64,000 bases of DNA from Hymenolepis diminuta (taxonomy: Eukaryota; Platyhelminthes; Cestoda; Cyclophyllidea; Hymenolepididae), in NCBI GenBank assembly GCA_900708905.1, contig CAADRB010000008.1, positions 1,910,390-1,974,389 on the forward strand, read 5' to 3'. Position numbers and translations under genes: made by a program. Positions within the stretch are counted from its first letter, which is position 1. Each line of letters starts with the position of its first letter. The notes beneath the pieces are model-generated. The model ran no database searches and had not been told where the DNA came from. It saw nothing but the letters and a program-made list of their open reading frames with translations. Positions 34,233 through 46,140 of this stretch are shown here, one piece after another.

Positions 34233-34720
34233 ATGGATTTTTCACAGTTGCTTGAGATGTTAAACAGTCTTTCTGCAAAAGTAAAGGCCCTAAATATAGA
34301 AGTGCTTCTATTACGTCTATGTCCTTTGTGACCTCATCCTATTCTATTAAAATTTCTGTAAAATTTCTGAAATTCTCGATTCTGCAGTTTTTGTAGATGT
34401 CACTAAAAATTTTCCTGAGTTCATTTGTGACCCTAAATTAGACTGATCCAACCAGATGGTATGAGAAAACAAGAGTCAACTGTCTTGCCAGGAAGCTGGA
34501 TCCTGAAGGTTGTTTAAAGTTTGTCCTACCGAGGGAATTGGGTGAACTCAGTTATCGTTAAACTGTGTAGGTCATGGAAGGAGTGTTGGCCAGAACTTCT
34601 CCCTCCTCAACGCCTGCTTTAACTGCCCCAAATTTGTAATCGAGCAAGATGAGAACTCATATAATTTTGCAGACGTTGTGAGCTTTCATCCTGACAATTT
34701 TTTTTCGGCACCTTAACAAA
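34233..34720 (+). pseudogene. gypsy gag remnant
   Basis: ATG at 34233 starts MDFSQLLEMLNSLSAKV, then stops. Further on, in shifted frames, KNFPEFICDPK is the typical pre-capsid start. CLARKLDPEG, FVLPRELGELSY and NFADVV follow the order of the gypsy capsid region. At least three frame changes and several stops make it dead. Confidence 0.6.
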
Positions 34721-35043
34721 AGAACATTAGAGATGTTTTATTTTTATCTTTTGACGTAAAGCGAAGCCTTGGTTACCACTTAGAACACGTCGGTTAAAAG
34801 TTATGAAGAGAGCTGCAGGAAAGGATCAGAGAAGTAGTAGAGATAGCAAATCTCACGCGTTTCAACTCTGATTGATTCTGACACCAAGTTCACGCGTCTG
34901 GTATACAAAATCTCTGCATCTATGCCTCAATCCGCACAACTTGTGGCACAGACGGATCCTTCTGTTAATAAAAATCTATTTTCATCTTTTCTATGGTGAA
35001 AACGTTTGCATTTTCTCAACAATGTCCTTTCTAGCCGCGTCGG

Positions 35044-35085
35044 TGTAAACAGTTCCGAAAAGTTGGACATAAAGAAGGATGTTGC
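35044..35085 (+). pseudogene. retroviral-type zinc knuckle, one ligand lost
   Basis: The frame reads CKQFRKVGHKEGCC. The spacing is that of a CCHC knuckle (C-x2-C-x4-H-x4-C), but the second Cys is Phe. It lies between gag and protease, as expected. Confidence 0.55.
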
Positions 35086-35259
35086 CTACCGACCGTCCCA
35101 GAATTACTTAACCGTCCACCAACAACATACTAAAAACCAGTCAAGGGCAAAATCAACAGAATTTCCATCAAAAGAGTCGCCACTATAAACCTAGACCAAA
35201 ATATCTTAGACAGAACAGTCTCTTGCTTAACTTTCATATTAACACCAAGCCAAGCCAGA

Positions 35260-35350
35260 AATATGTGAATCTGCAGATCAACGAGAATTAGATTCGTCTA
35301 CAACTAGATGCTGCTTCAGATTTAACCATTATGTCAAGGAAGTTGTGGAA
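35260..35350 (+). pseudogene. gypsy aspartic protease remnant
   Basis: KYVNLQINEN, a stop, IRLQ and then LDAASDLTIMS at 35304-35335. This is the LD(T/S)GSD active-site block of retroelement proteases with Gly changed to Ala. The frame is interrupted by a stop before it. Confidence 0.65.
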
Positions 35351-35439
35351 ACCATTGAATTTTCCAAGACTGTAACCGGCCTCCCTAACTGCAATCAGAA
35401 ATGTACATTCTTTGTGCTCTATATCGAGTAACTGGGATG

Positions 35440-35760
35440 TATTTGTAATAAAAATGGCCGTTATTCGGATCCGGAAGAGCTTCGGGCAATTATAGAAATT
35501 CCACGGTCTACGAACCTTGCCACATCATATTCCTTCCTGGATCTCATCAACTACTACAGTAAATTTCTGCCAACACCGAATAATATTTGGACTCCTCTAA
35601 ATAAGTTACTGTGAAGGGGGCTCCCAAGTGTGGGAAAGCTTTCACAAAGATAAAGGACATGTTCACTCCTGATACGCCACTTTTTTATTACAGTCCGAGT
35701 CTACCAGCCATCTCAAGATTCTATCAAAGAAACCTCTCTCTTGGTTTTAAATTTTGCATT
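35440..35760 (+). pseudogene. gypsy RT end and RNase H start remnant
   Basis: The frame reads PEELRAIIEIPRSTNLATSY, then FLDLINYYSKFLPTPNN and PLNKLL. This is the RT connection region just before RNase H. After a frame change, KAFTKIKDMFTPDTPLFYY and SPSLPAIS match the first part of the RNase H region. The catalytic RT core lies upstream and is deleted. Confidence 0.7.
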
Positions 35761-36041
35761 TAATTCCACTCCATAAATCATTTTCCTACCAAACAGCCAG
35801 TAATTAATCCGATTTGTTCTAATTGCCTGAGGACATTAGGCAGGGAGAGATGGTTAAGTCTGCAAATAGAATTCAGTGGTTGAGTCTGAATAGGAGCTCC
35901 CCTACTTGCTGCAACTCCATTTAATCTGTTGACTAGGACATAAAATTCTCTTTCTTGAAATCGTTACACTGGGCTCTGTTGTCCTAATTTCTCATTAAGT
36001 GAAGTAAGCTTAGTCTATATAGCTAACTGTTAGTACATCCA

Positions 36042-36401
36042 ATGATAGCTTCAGAGGTCATTCAGCTCTTTAAAGTACAGAATTTTCTGCCTGATTTCAT
36101 TGTGATTATAGACTATGAGGTATTGAAAACAGTGTACAAACCTCAAAAGATCAGAGAAAGAGCACGTTTAAGCAGGATCACATCTTCACATATTGCTTTG
36201 AGTAACAACGGAAGAATAGATTTGATGACCAGAATGAAGTCAGTAATGCTCAAATCGCCGTTTCTCAAGGGAAATTTACCGGGTGGTCGGACACCGAGAG
36301 CCTGGATGTTACAAATGCAGTACAATAGTTTCGGGTTTACTCAGTTGACGCCCACATTCTTCAGCAAAACAAAATTTTTATACCTCTTTTTTACGTATTG
36401 A
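36042..36401 (+). other. unassigned 119-codon open frame
   Basis: An ATG-started frame beginning MIASEVIQLFKVQNF, with a basic middle (RERARLSRI) and GGRTPRAW near the end. No domain was recognised. It lies 280 bases past the gypsy remnant but does not match any gypsy domain I know. It could be a chance frame, other retroelement debris, or an exon. Listed so the position is not lost. Confidence 0.15.
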
Positions 36402-37254
36402 GTTTTTATATCTAGTTTCAACGAGAGGTAATAATGAGACGGTTCTAGTATTGTAATAAGTAATAACTCTTTTCATGCGATTTATAAATTGAACTTTATT
36501 AAGGTCATTATTTCAATACAGCCGTGTCCAGAGGTTGTAGTAAGTTTACCTGCCCTCTGCAGTAACAAAACACAATTAAATTCAGGTCGTGTGATCAACC
36601 ACGGAATTAAATAAACCAATTAAACAAGCAAACACTGAATATCTTGAACGTAATCTCACTCATAAGTCTAGAGGTCAAAACCTGATTAAAATAAGCAAAA
36701 GATTTTATGGCCAAGGGGAACAAACACCATCTACTCTTCCATGTAGCGTAAAAATGGACAATTAGTTATACTTTGGGTGAAAACGAAAGAACGAACATAA
36801 TATATAATATTACGTTTTCTTTTGAATAAGTAAAAATTTAATTAAATAATTATTGTATTAAATATATAACCTAAATCATAGCGAAGCAAAATCAATTTGA
36901 ACTTTCATTGTGGAAACTAACCTGATGTTAATAAATTATATCGTTCAATAAGAAGTAATGAATAGAGGATCGAGCGGAATTTGAAAAAATTCAGGATATA
37001 ATCTACTCTCTTCTTAATCGATTTCTGGAATCGAATTTTACTTAGTGGATCTATTTTTTACTTAGGATGACCCGGACTAGTAAATGGTTTTTAACAAGGT
37101 CACTTATCGTTACCAGTATTATTATTATGAAAAATTATACCAAAGTGTGATAGTTTGTATAAATATCACAAAATGTTTTGAGTCAACAGATAATCAATAT
37201 AAGATACATTTCCTGGTCTTACCTTCATCCACACGGCCGTAAAAAGATGCTAGT

Positions 37255-37385
37255 TAATTAAAGTGGCATGGCCAACCACTCAATCAAAGTACCTGTTACC
37301 AACCTCTGAATATCGTAAACATGAGCTCCCACATAAAACCAGGGATCAAATCACTCACACTGGATCCTAGAACATTTTGACCTTC
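37255..37385 (-). repeat. SINE-like repeat S2, copy 2
   Basis: Minus strand: ATTTGATCCCTGG (box B-like, 37351-37339), then TTTACGATATTCAGAGG and GGCCATGCC. It aligns over its whole length with 17940-18065; the CTCTGAATATCGT block is identical (plus-strand reading). Confidence 0.5.
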
Positions 37386-37389
37386 AAGA

Positions 37390-40300
37390 GAAATTTAACT
37401 ATTCATTCCCTCCAGAATTCAAATTAAGTTATAATTCCGATATCCTGCCTTCATGAATAAATTCCATTCAATTCCCCTTTCTACCCTTACTGAACCTTTT
37501 TGCAATTCTGCATATTCAGGTGCTATGCCAAGATTAAAATAGGTTTAAGATCATTATCAACTTTTTCATGGGCAGTTGCAGTAAAAACTGGATGATTGAA
37601 TCCTTAATTACTATCAGCACAACGATTTACAAAATAATATCAAAACGAAATAATGTTATCCTTTTCGTATAACTGCTTATCTTCTTTTAAAAAATCACAC
37701 AAGAACTGCCTAAAATATCACAAGAATCGCTATTGTCATGGTTTTTTTATATAACACAATGGAACCACTTGGCCTTACCTGATAATACTCCATCAAACCC
37801 ATTCTGAGCTACTTGGTTATTAAATTCGTAGTTGGCCTATTGTCTGAGACAAAACACAATTCATATATATAAACTAAACTTACCACTCATTACTACGGGG
37901 TATGCTTACCGGGTATTTAAATAAATTTATGTTAAAAATTACATATTGTAGTTGAATACATAAATTTCAATTAGGAGAAGCAAAATAAATTTGTAATTTT
38001 GAAATTAAAACAATTTAATCATATAATGTCATTAATATTTTGCCCGAGAGTAGTTGCCTTTTATGTATTGAGATATAATAAGAAGACTAATGTGAGATGT
38101 GTCTGTGTATCACAGATACGGTTTGGACAAGGGAGACTTAATTTCTAATGTAATATTAACTCAAGGAAGAAGAAAGTATCTTGGGTGATTTTAGTTCCAA
38201 AGTCAAGAGTTCTACATAGTTCTGTTATGTTTACTGGATGCTGTACTAGTTCCAGGAAAGTTGCAAGTCGGAGAGAATACGTCTGGACAGTAAGTAACCA
38301 GTCTCAATTCCGAAAGTAATTCTCATGAGACGAATAAATGTGCACGAATGATAAGGTAAGGAATTATATATTTATTGGGATTACTGCATACTTCAATAAA
38401 CACTCAGATGGGGTAATTGGATTGTAGAAAGATATTTCACAGAACGTGAGAAATCGGAGGGGGAAATTGTCGCATCAGAACTCTGAAATCTGGATATGCA
38501 ACAATTAAAAAGTAGGAAAAAAATGTAATATTTCTTATAGAAGACATAGCAATTGTAGAGCCCTTTCCTTTTATACACACTTCGTAATATTGAAATTCAA
38601 AAACATTTGTGAAAGAGTTCTGAGAAAGTAAATTTGAAAGTTTGGGTCCTGAAATTAAGTTGCTTTCTCTGCCTTGGAAATTTTCGTGGCTTGAAATATT
38701 AGGAGCCGTCTGCTTAGTCGAAGCTTATCTTTAATGACAATCGAGTTAAGATTCTACTGGTTGCAGGTTTACAATAGAAAAGAATATCGTTTGAATAGTT
38801 TTCTCATATTTTTGTTTTTCTCCTACAAGGTCAACTTAGACTAACAGCAGAAGAAACATTTGCTTCAGGATTGTCGAAGCTAATATTCATACTGAGGTCT
38901 TCCAAGTGTTTATCATTTTACTCATGATGCTCAATCTCAGTATGAGTTTCTGCACTTATGGTGTTGAAGTGGTACTCAATATACTCACAACATATATAAA
39001 ATGGAACAACTGATCGATTTAATCAGCATCAGACTAGGAAAAGGGAAGAAAAGTGGTGATTTGGCATTTCCTAGAACATAAGTGTAGCCTGTGGCATTCA
39101 AAAATGCACCCAATCATAATGTCAACCTCGACGTGACGGCCCAATAAAAGTGATCGTTTTTTACTTTTGGAATCGGTTGATAAATAGGTAAGAATTTGCA
39201 ACACTTCTTTGCCAAATTAATTTAAATTCTATGAAACTTTAAACTATCATAATAGGACATTAATAAAACAGGATTTTTTCTGTTTGTTTGCATAAAAGTT
39301 TCTGAGGGTTGTCCTTAATTTTGGAGAAAGCAAATGCAGTAGATTGAAGACTTAAGCATTTAAGTCCTCATGGAATTTAAGTATCACAAGAATCCAGGAT
39401 TATGAGGAGAGTTAGGACAACGTCATAAATTTCCACTTCAATGTGATGAGTCATCGTGGAGGAGGAGGCTTAAAAGTTTAATATTATCCCTTGATCCATT
39501 CCATAATTCCATAAATTTCATATAAAGATGCATAATACGATTTCTCATTTATTGCTAAATATAATTTTTAGTTTGTGATTTCCCTGTTTTGCCTAGGGTG
39601 CTCGGAAATGAAATCAAAATGGTTTAGTCAGTTATTATCAAGGGTCATCCTTTTCGGCTTTTAAAGTACTGATGTACTTGTCTAATTATGCATATAAATA
39701 AAGATGCTTGCAATATTTTTCTTTATTCATTTAATTTAATGTTTTAAATTAATTACATTTTGTTCTAATTATCATATGAGTCGAAAAATAATACAAGGTT
39801 TGATTCTGTGTACATTCAATCGCATTCTATTGAAAATCATGTCAATTAATTTCAAAGTTGCGAGATGTAACTGAAATCAGCCCCTCTTATAACTTTGGCA
39901 GACCTCAGCAGCGAAATTTGTTATTTTTTAACTTGAAGAATAATTTAGTTTTATATCAGAGGTTTTTTCTGTCTTTTAATTGGAAAAAATAGAAAATTAT
40001 AATTAATGATGATTACAAAATGCGAGCAAATGAAAAAGTGGCATTAATGTGATAGAGGATATTAATGTGGGAGAAATGGTTGTTCCCACCAGAGCGAAAT
40101 TTTGATGAGAGAATAAATGGTAGACATATATCAAATTTAATGTTTTATTCCCCAATTTGAAGTAATTCCATCTTCTGTTTTCTGTTTCTGCCTCCTCATT
40201 GATATTTAAAATCAAATTATCTCACTCATACTCGGGTATTCATCGTTGTTTCGATGCTTTTTAAATGCTTTATCGATTATTTCAAAAAATTCAATTAAAT

Positions 40301-42950
40301 CAGAAGAAAATAAAGTAAAATTTTCTTTAAGTATGTTTCAAGAAAATATTTTTACAAAAATTTAACAGTCACCTGTTTTCGATGAATAATCACCGTTCCC
40401 TAATTAATTCACAATTTATCAAAGGCATTAGTGCCCGCTTCCTCTTCAATGACCATCTATTTCATTCGCATTTCATATTTATAAATGACACATTGGGAGT
40501 TCACTCATACCATAAATACTAAAATTTGGCAGTTTTGGTGAATAAAAATCAATAATATTTTGAATTATATGCAGGAAGATATTTTCTTGGGAACAACTTC
40601 ACTAATTTTACACAAAAAACGAACGATTATTTCTTATTATAAATGCTCATTCAGAACATATCCTTCTCCGTTGCTGTTAAAGAGTTCATTTCTTCCACCC
40701 TAACATGTATTTACTAATTTATTGCATAATAAATTCAAGTTGAGGTACATATTTGAGAGAAATAAATGAACATCTCTTTGAAAGATTAATCAAAAAGTTT
40801 TGAAATTGACACTTTTAATTACCTCTGATACTCAAATGAAGAAGTTTTAATTAATCCTCCCTTTTAACCATTGTCGTTCACTCCTTTTAATGAAGTCTTT
40901 CCAGTAAACTAAAAATTGAAGTGGTTTGATATTTCGTTTAGAGATTTAAGGAGTCGATTTTGCATATTTGAAAAAGAAGTATGAAAAGGTCCTTCTTTGT
41001 TCTTTCAAGTGATTTAGGCCGAAAAAATTCAGAAAGACGTTTAATGGGCGTTAACATAGCGTTCGAATGAGTCATCTCCTAAAATGGCGACTTATGTCAG
41101 TTGTACTTTCCATATATTCTAATCCCAAATTAATTTTGTAAATGGCAATATGAGTTTGCTTTTTTCACTGATTTAATAGGACAAGGAAAATTTCTCCAAT
41201 TCTACATATTAAATCTTTAATATTTGGTTGCACTTGAAATGACTAATAAATAGACAAATTGTTCTAATCTGTAAAAAAGACAAAGAACCACCTTCGTTTA
41301 CTATCTACATAAATTAAGCTATTGATAATGCGCTGAGGATATCTTTCCCTTGCACTTTATTAAATTATTAATTTAAAGTAAAATAATTTGTTCTTGTTAA
41401 TAAAAGTCACTTGATTTGAGAGTCTTTATATGATGAGCAAAATCCAATTATATATAGCTTACTCACAGCTTCGTAACTTCAGAGCTTAGCAATTAGTGAA
41501 AATATCTATCGCAACCACTATGATTTTAGATTTTATTAGGAGTGTCCTGAATGATATTCAATGAATAAAGTCTCCTTAACATCCTTTAGAACCAAATTAA
41601 TTTTGAAACTTACATTTCTGCCCTCTACTATTCCAGTTTTGAAAGAAAATTGCCTTCACCTATACACAATATAGAAATAAAGAACTATAAGCACCAATCA
41701 TCACATTTTCCTACTTTCTTTAAGGCAAATGAATAAGGAGGGTACTTTTGCGATTAACGAGAGATTATGCTCTTCTTATCACTACGCTTGTCTTTCTTTC
41801 AACGGATAATTTCGAATGTCAGGAAAGGATGTTGTGCTGTTAATTTGAATGGTTATGTAAATTTATCATAAAATGCACATTTTTAAATCCTTATATATAT
41901 TCTTAGTTCATAGATTCATATAAAGCCTGCTCTACAATTTTAACTTGTCATTATTTTAATTCCAATTATTTAGCAATTAGATCACTTTTAATGAATAGGA
42001 CAATAACATAATTTTAAAAATGTGGTTTATCAGAAGTTTTAATAAAATATTGGGTATTTTGTATTTGACAGGAAAGAAACATTGGTAAGTAATGAAAGAA
42101 TGACTGTGAAGGAATTCAGACAATTGGTTCTGACACCAGTGTTGTCATCAGATATTAAATGATCTCTAAAATATTTTCCAGGCCCATTAAGATAAAGGGT
42201 AGTTACTTGTTTCTTGAGGGTGTTTACATTCACTTTTATAAGAAACTCGCATTCTTCTCTTTCTCACGTTGAGTAGATTTAACTAGTACTACCGGACATG
42301 CAATTATTAGCGCTGTTCTTTGACACCTGACTTGTGAGACGTGCACTTTGACTTATTTGTTTGATACGACCTTTAAAATTAAGATAACAGTAACATTAAT
42401 CTCCGCTTCTTGAGACAATTTACTCTGTTTCAATGATATTCTTTTTGTTTAATAAACCTTTGCCATTTTATTGCGTTCGGTTGCATTCTCTTCCTTTTTT
42501 ATTTAAAACTCATCATACTTCTATCTATTCCTCCAGTAATTGATTCAGTGTAAGGCTTGTCTGAAGTAATAAATGGATTCCTTTAAGAACGCAATATACT
42601 CATGAATTTGAACTTACCATTTATTCGCATTCACGTTCAATATTTGAATCATGCAGTAGACATCAAATAGTGCTTTGTATCGCTTGTAAAATTGTGAGAA
42701 TGAACCTAACATTATTTACAAGTGGTTTTAACTGATCGCTATGTGGGAAAAGATCACATTTGCTAGAGTTTTTCAAAGTGTTTTGACTAAGTGGGTACAT
42801 CAAATGCAGGACTGACGATTAATCAGTTTGACAAATCCAATCCAAATGTTCAATTATACATTAAACGGTTGTAAAGCATATGACCTTGATAATTATATAA
42901 ATGATAATTTGTTATTAGTCCATCTATTTAAAGATCGTATAGAGCATACC
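37390..42950. other. AT-rich, no gene seen
   Basis: Long gene-free stretch. Frames are short and have no recognisable motif; none has both a promoter and a poly(A) signal at sensible spacing. Confidence 0.35.
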
Positions 42951-43063
42951 AATTGGAAAATAGGATGCTTAGCCTTCACTGAAGTACATTTGAGGGAGGC
43001 CTCAGAGAGGCTTAGGATTACTTTTTCTGCAGTTTAACACTCCTTTCCAGCTTTAAGTTAGTT

Positions 43064-43231
43064 CTAAAGGTTGTACTCATGGAAACATATTTTCTTCATT
43101 TCGTTGAGCAGGCTTAAATTTAGAATGATTAAATGAAAATACACATCCAGTATTGCAAAAAATAAGAAGAGTGTTTGTATGGCTAATTCCTTCTTTGCAC
43201 GCTCGCTGAATTCGAAATGAAAATCTTTAAG
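43064..43231 (-). pseudogene. decayed membrane-protein-like segment, copy 2
   Basis: The minus frame reads ERAKKELAIQTLFLFF, AILDVYFHLIILNLSLLNEM and KKICFHEYNL then a stop. Two hydrophobic segments are joined by a short turn, then a charged stretch. The match to copy 1 is in KEELAMQ against KKELAIQ, LDVYFHL and LLNEM. DNA similarity between the copies runs from about 43275 down to 43025. There is no ATG, and a stop lies upstream in frame. Family not recognised; a multi-pass membrane protein is likely from hydrophobicity. Confidence 0.4.
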
Positions 43232-43984
43232 TTAATAGACCTCACGAGTGTTCGAGTAGCAGTTAATACTGCTAATGTATTTATCTTTTTACCAAAATAT
43301 AATAGATGTAATGTTAATTATCTCACGATACAGTTTGCAATTATTATCTGCTGATATTTTTGTAAAAATAGGCTGTTTGTATCCACAGATATCGAATTAA
43401 ATTGGCCACGAAAAGTCGTTATCAGTATGATCTGCCTCGTTAATGTCCAGTCTCAGCGCCAAAAAGTTGCTGCAATGACGTAATGGTGGATCATTGTGGT
43501 ATTTATAGCCCTGATGTCTATTTCAGAGGTAACTCTTTTTGAGATTTTGTTTGAAGGTACCTCATATGACATACAATCCCCTGTGTGCTGATTGTGTGCA
43601 CATTTGACTCGTCTAAAACCCATCAAAACTAATCTGGTGATATAGATGACAAACGGATAACAATTTATCTTAGTCAAAGGATCTCAATAATTCAATAAAC
43701 GCACATATGTCAAGGTTTATATCCCCAGTAGAATCGACTTTCACTCTTTTATGGTGATGAAATAATTTTCAATGGAGCGTGGTAAATGTAGTTTAAACAA
43801 TTCATACAAATACCATCAATCTAACTGAATGTGTACTAAAGTAACGGATAACCATTTCTACTCCAGTCCGAAAATAAAGCAAGCGAAACACACATTCGTC
43901 CCTCAAACTTATTGAGCATAGTTACGTCATATTTAAATTGAAAGTTATTGATAAATAAGATTAATCATCAATAGTTTGAAATGT

Positions 43985-44155
43985 TGAGTTGAGGCTTGAG
44001 CGGATTTAGTGATCATCAGTGAATAGCACGCGCAAATATAGTACCCGGGATTGACTCCTGTTAGTTTGTAGCTAGGTAATTAAACAGCTAATTGTGTTAG
44101 CAAGTACGTACCTAAATCGGGTCCACATATACGGGTCATGCTATTTATTTGGTAA
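43985..44155 (+). repeat. SINE-like repeat S2, copy 3
   Basis: Plus strand: GGGATTGACTCCTG (box B-like, 44047-44060), then a body ending GGTCATGC. Block order is as in the copies at 17.9 and 37.3 kb. It is the most diverged copy. Confidence 0.35.
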
Positions 44156-44159
44156 ACTT

Positions 44160-45640
44160 TTGACGAGAAGTTTTCGAGATTATTTATTGCTTAAAAACCG
44201 GTAATCGCTAATATTCAACAATATATCTGTAGCTCTGAAGACGGGAGTGGTTCTACCAACTAATCGGTTCTGATAAATTTTTACAATAGAGGAATGTGAG
44301 ATTTGAATTATGGAATTAAATGTAAACCTTCGCTGTTGAGAACTGATATCTTAAATTCATCTGACCACCCTCACTTCCTAGGAATCCTCTTAAATATCTC
44401 AAAACATGAAGTTCTTGCAATCAAATAAAGTCACAGGACATGAAGCTTTCACATTTGTAAGCTAAACGCAAGCATCGTTCGTGCAAAAACGTGCTTTAGT
44501 TTAATTGCGAAATCTGTAAGCCGGTTGATGCTTTCGGCAGTGTGAAGCTGCTGATCGTTTTTCAACCGGGATTGGGAAAAATTTCATCGGAAAAAATGTA
44601 TAAAACGAAACTAATATAGACCTCTCGTAAAATCAAATCTGATTTCTCACTTTTATATGATCATTTTTCAGTTTCTACGGACTAATTTTGGAAAATAATG
44701 TAATAAATGTCTCAATCCTCAGTATTGGGCTCTGATTTCTTATACGAAATATCTACGGAAATGAGAAAATGTTGCTCAGTTCTAGTCCTAAGGATATTTG
44801 AAACTTAACGAAATTAACTGATGTACTGGTATAAACGAAATATGAGATGACTGAGTGTCACCCAACATTTTCCTACAACGTGGCACAACGTCACCCACCG
44901 GATACCAAGTTCGCACATGTTATGGATGATTCATTTAGACCGTCATCACGCTTCTTTGTATCACTTAATATGTCCACGAACACAAAAGAAGCCAATACTT
45001 AAGGTACACGGCGCTAGATGAGAGTTATAGAAATCCCGATAAATGAAGACAACTTCTATTCACCAAAGCTCAGTCTTCCATTCTTTCCATATTGAATATT
45101 ATAATAAATAAGAAAATCCTCCGTGACGACTTCTTTAAATAATTTCCTCAACTTTTACAGATATTTTTATTTTAATTATGATAAATATTTTATATTTTTG
45201 ATAAAAAGCATGGTAATGTCCCAAATTAGTCATCTCAAATAATCTGGTTGTGTGTATCTAATTCAAAATCTTACACAGTACTTATAAATAGAGTGCTTGA
45301 AAATATATTTGACAGAATTTTGTCATCCTAATCCTTGAAAAAATTCTCCTTGTAAGATTATTAATCAGATATGCTACATAATACACACCAGGATTCGCAG
45401 ATTACTGAACATATTAAAACTCATGAATAAAAATGTTATAGAAACTAATAATAGCTCCAGGAATTATTTTGTCTTATTTTCGTGAAAGCGATTGTCCTCG
45501 TTAGTTTAATCCATTTTAAATCTGTATTTTACCATTCAACTCAAAGTATTTAACAAATTTAAGACGGAAAATCAGATATTTAACATCTTAAACTTTACTA
45601 TTTAAACTATTAAATACAGATATTCTATAAAAAACAGGCA
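44160..45640. other. AT-rich, no gene seen
   Basis: No motif recognised. It is the low-GC flank of the island that starts at about 45640. Confidence 0.35.
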
Positions 45641-46140
45641 ACAAGGGGGCCACCTTTACAAATCTCCCAAGCAGCAATCAGACGCTCTCAGCCAAATAAT
45701 TACAGGCCTGGCGCTAATCTAGGGCAGATGGTCATTTAGCCGGCTTCAAAATGTCTCTCCTCCTAGCTCTCACAATTTCATTAATCATCACGCCAGCGTT
45801 AACTAACTCTCCATGCGTCATTGTTAAAATACCAGTAGCTGACTGCGGACGCATTCTAAAGCAGCAGATTGGACGGGGGAGGTGGGTGAAAGGGGGCCTA
45901 GATGAATGACTCAGAGACCGACACTCAGATGATTCATGTCACACATTGTGTACGAGAGAAGGAAGCATCCGCACTCTCATTCATTTTTAATCTCTGTTGT
46001 ATGCCTCTTATGGGAGATCGAGATACAAATAACTCTGTGTGAAGTAGGTGAGGTGTAGAAAAACTGTATTGGAGAAAAGCGGCGAGCTGAGATGGCGTTA
46101 GGGGGAAAAAATCAGGGCTAGAAAAAATGGCAGCTCTATA
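45641..46140. promoter_or_regulatory. isolated GC-rich island, candidate conserved non-coding or regulatory element
   Basis: By hand count 45661-46140 has 220 G+C in 480 bases (about 46%), while flanking lines are near 25-35%. CpG is not depleted. Homeodomain-type sites (AATTA, TTAATCATCA), an AP-1-like TGACTCAG and several G runs are present. There is no repeat partner in the window. Such an island without a long ORF fits an enhancer or conserved non-coding element, but a small gene (see 45751-45909) or a foreign insertion is also possible. Confidence 0.35.
45751..45909 (+). CDS. possible small secreted peptide precursor (52 aa)
   Basis: ATG in a good context (CAAAATG). The protein begins MSLLLALTISLIITPALTNS, a textbook signal peptide with a hydrophobic core and a small-residue cleavage region. 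The predicted mature part starts PCVIVKIPVADCGR: two Cys nine residues apart, followed by Gly-Arg, which is the layout of a disulfide-looped, C-amidated neuropeptide. The rest, ILKQQIGRGRW to GGLDE, would be a spacer. It matches no neuropeptide I know. It could be a chance ORF of 53 codons in a GC-rich island. No TATA box or AATAAA is close. Confidence 0.25.
   Translation: MSLLLALTISLIITPALTNSPCVIVKIPVADCGRILKQQIGRGRWVKGGLDE

Larger units (their letters stand above)
34140..35760 (+). mobile_element. broken Ty3/gypsy retrotransposon (element 2)
   Basis: An older and different gypsy lineage from element 1. In order: a primer-binding-site-like region (ACAAGTGGCGAGCAG near 34150), a gag start at 34233, a gag body, a CCHC zinc knuckle, an aspartic protease, the C-terminal part of RT and the start of RNase H. 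Large parts of RT, all of integrase and the 3' LTR are missing. The 5' LTR should end just before about 34150 but could not be delimited because no second LTR is present. Confidence 0.7.
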
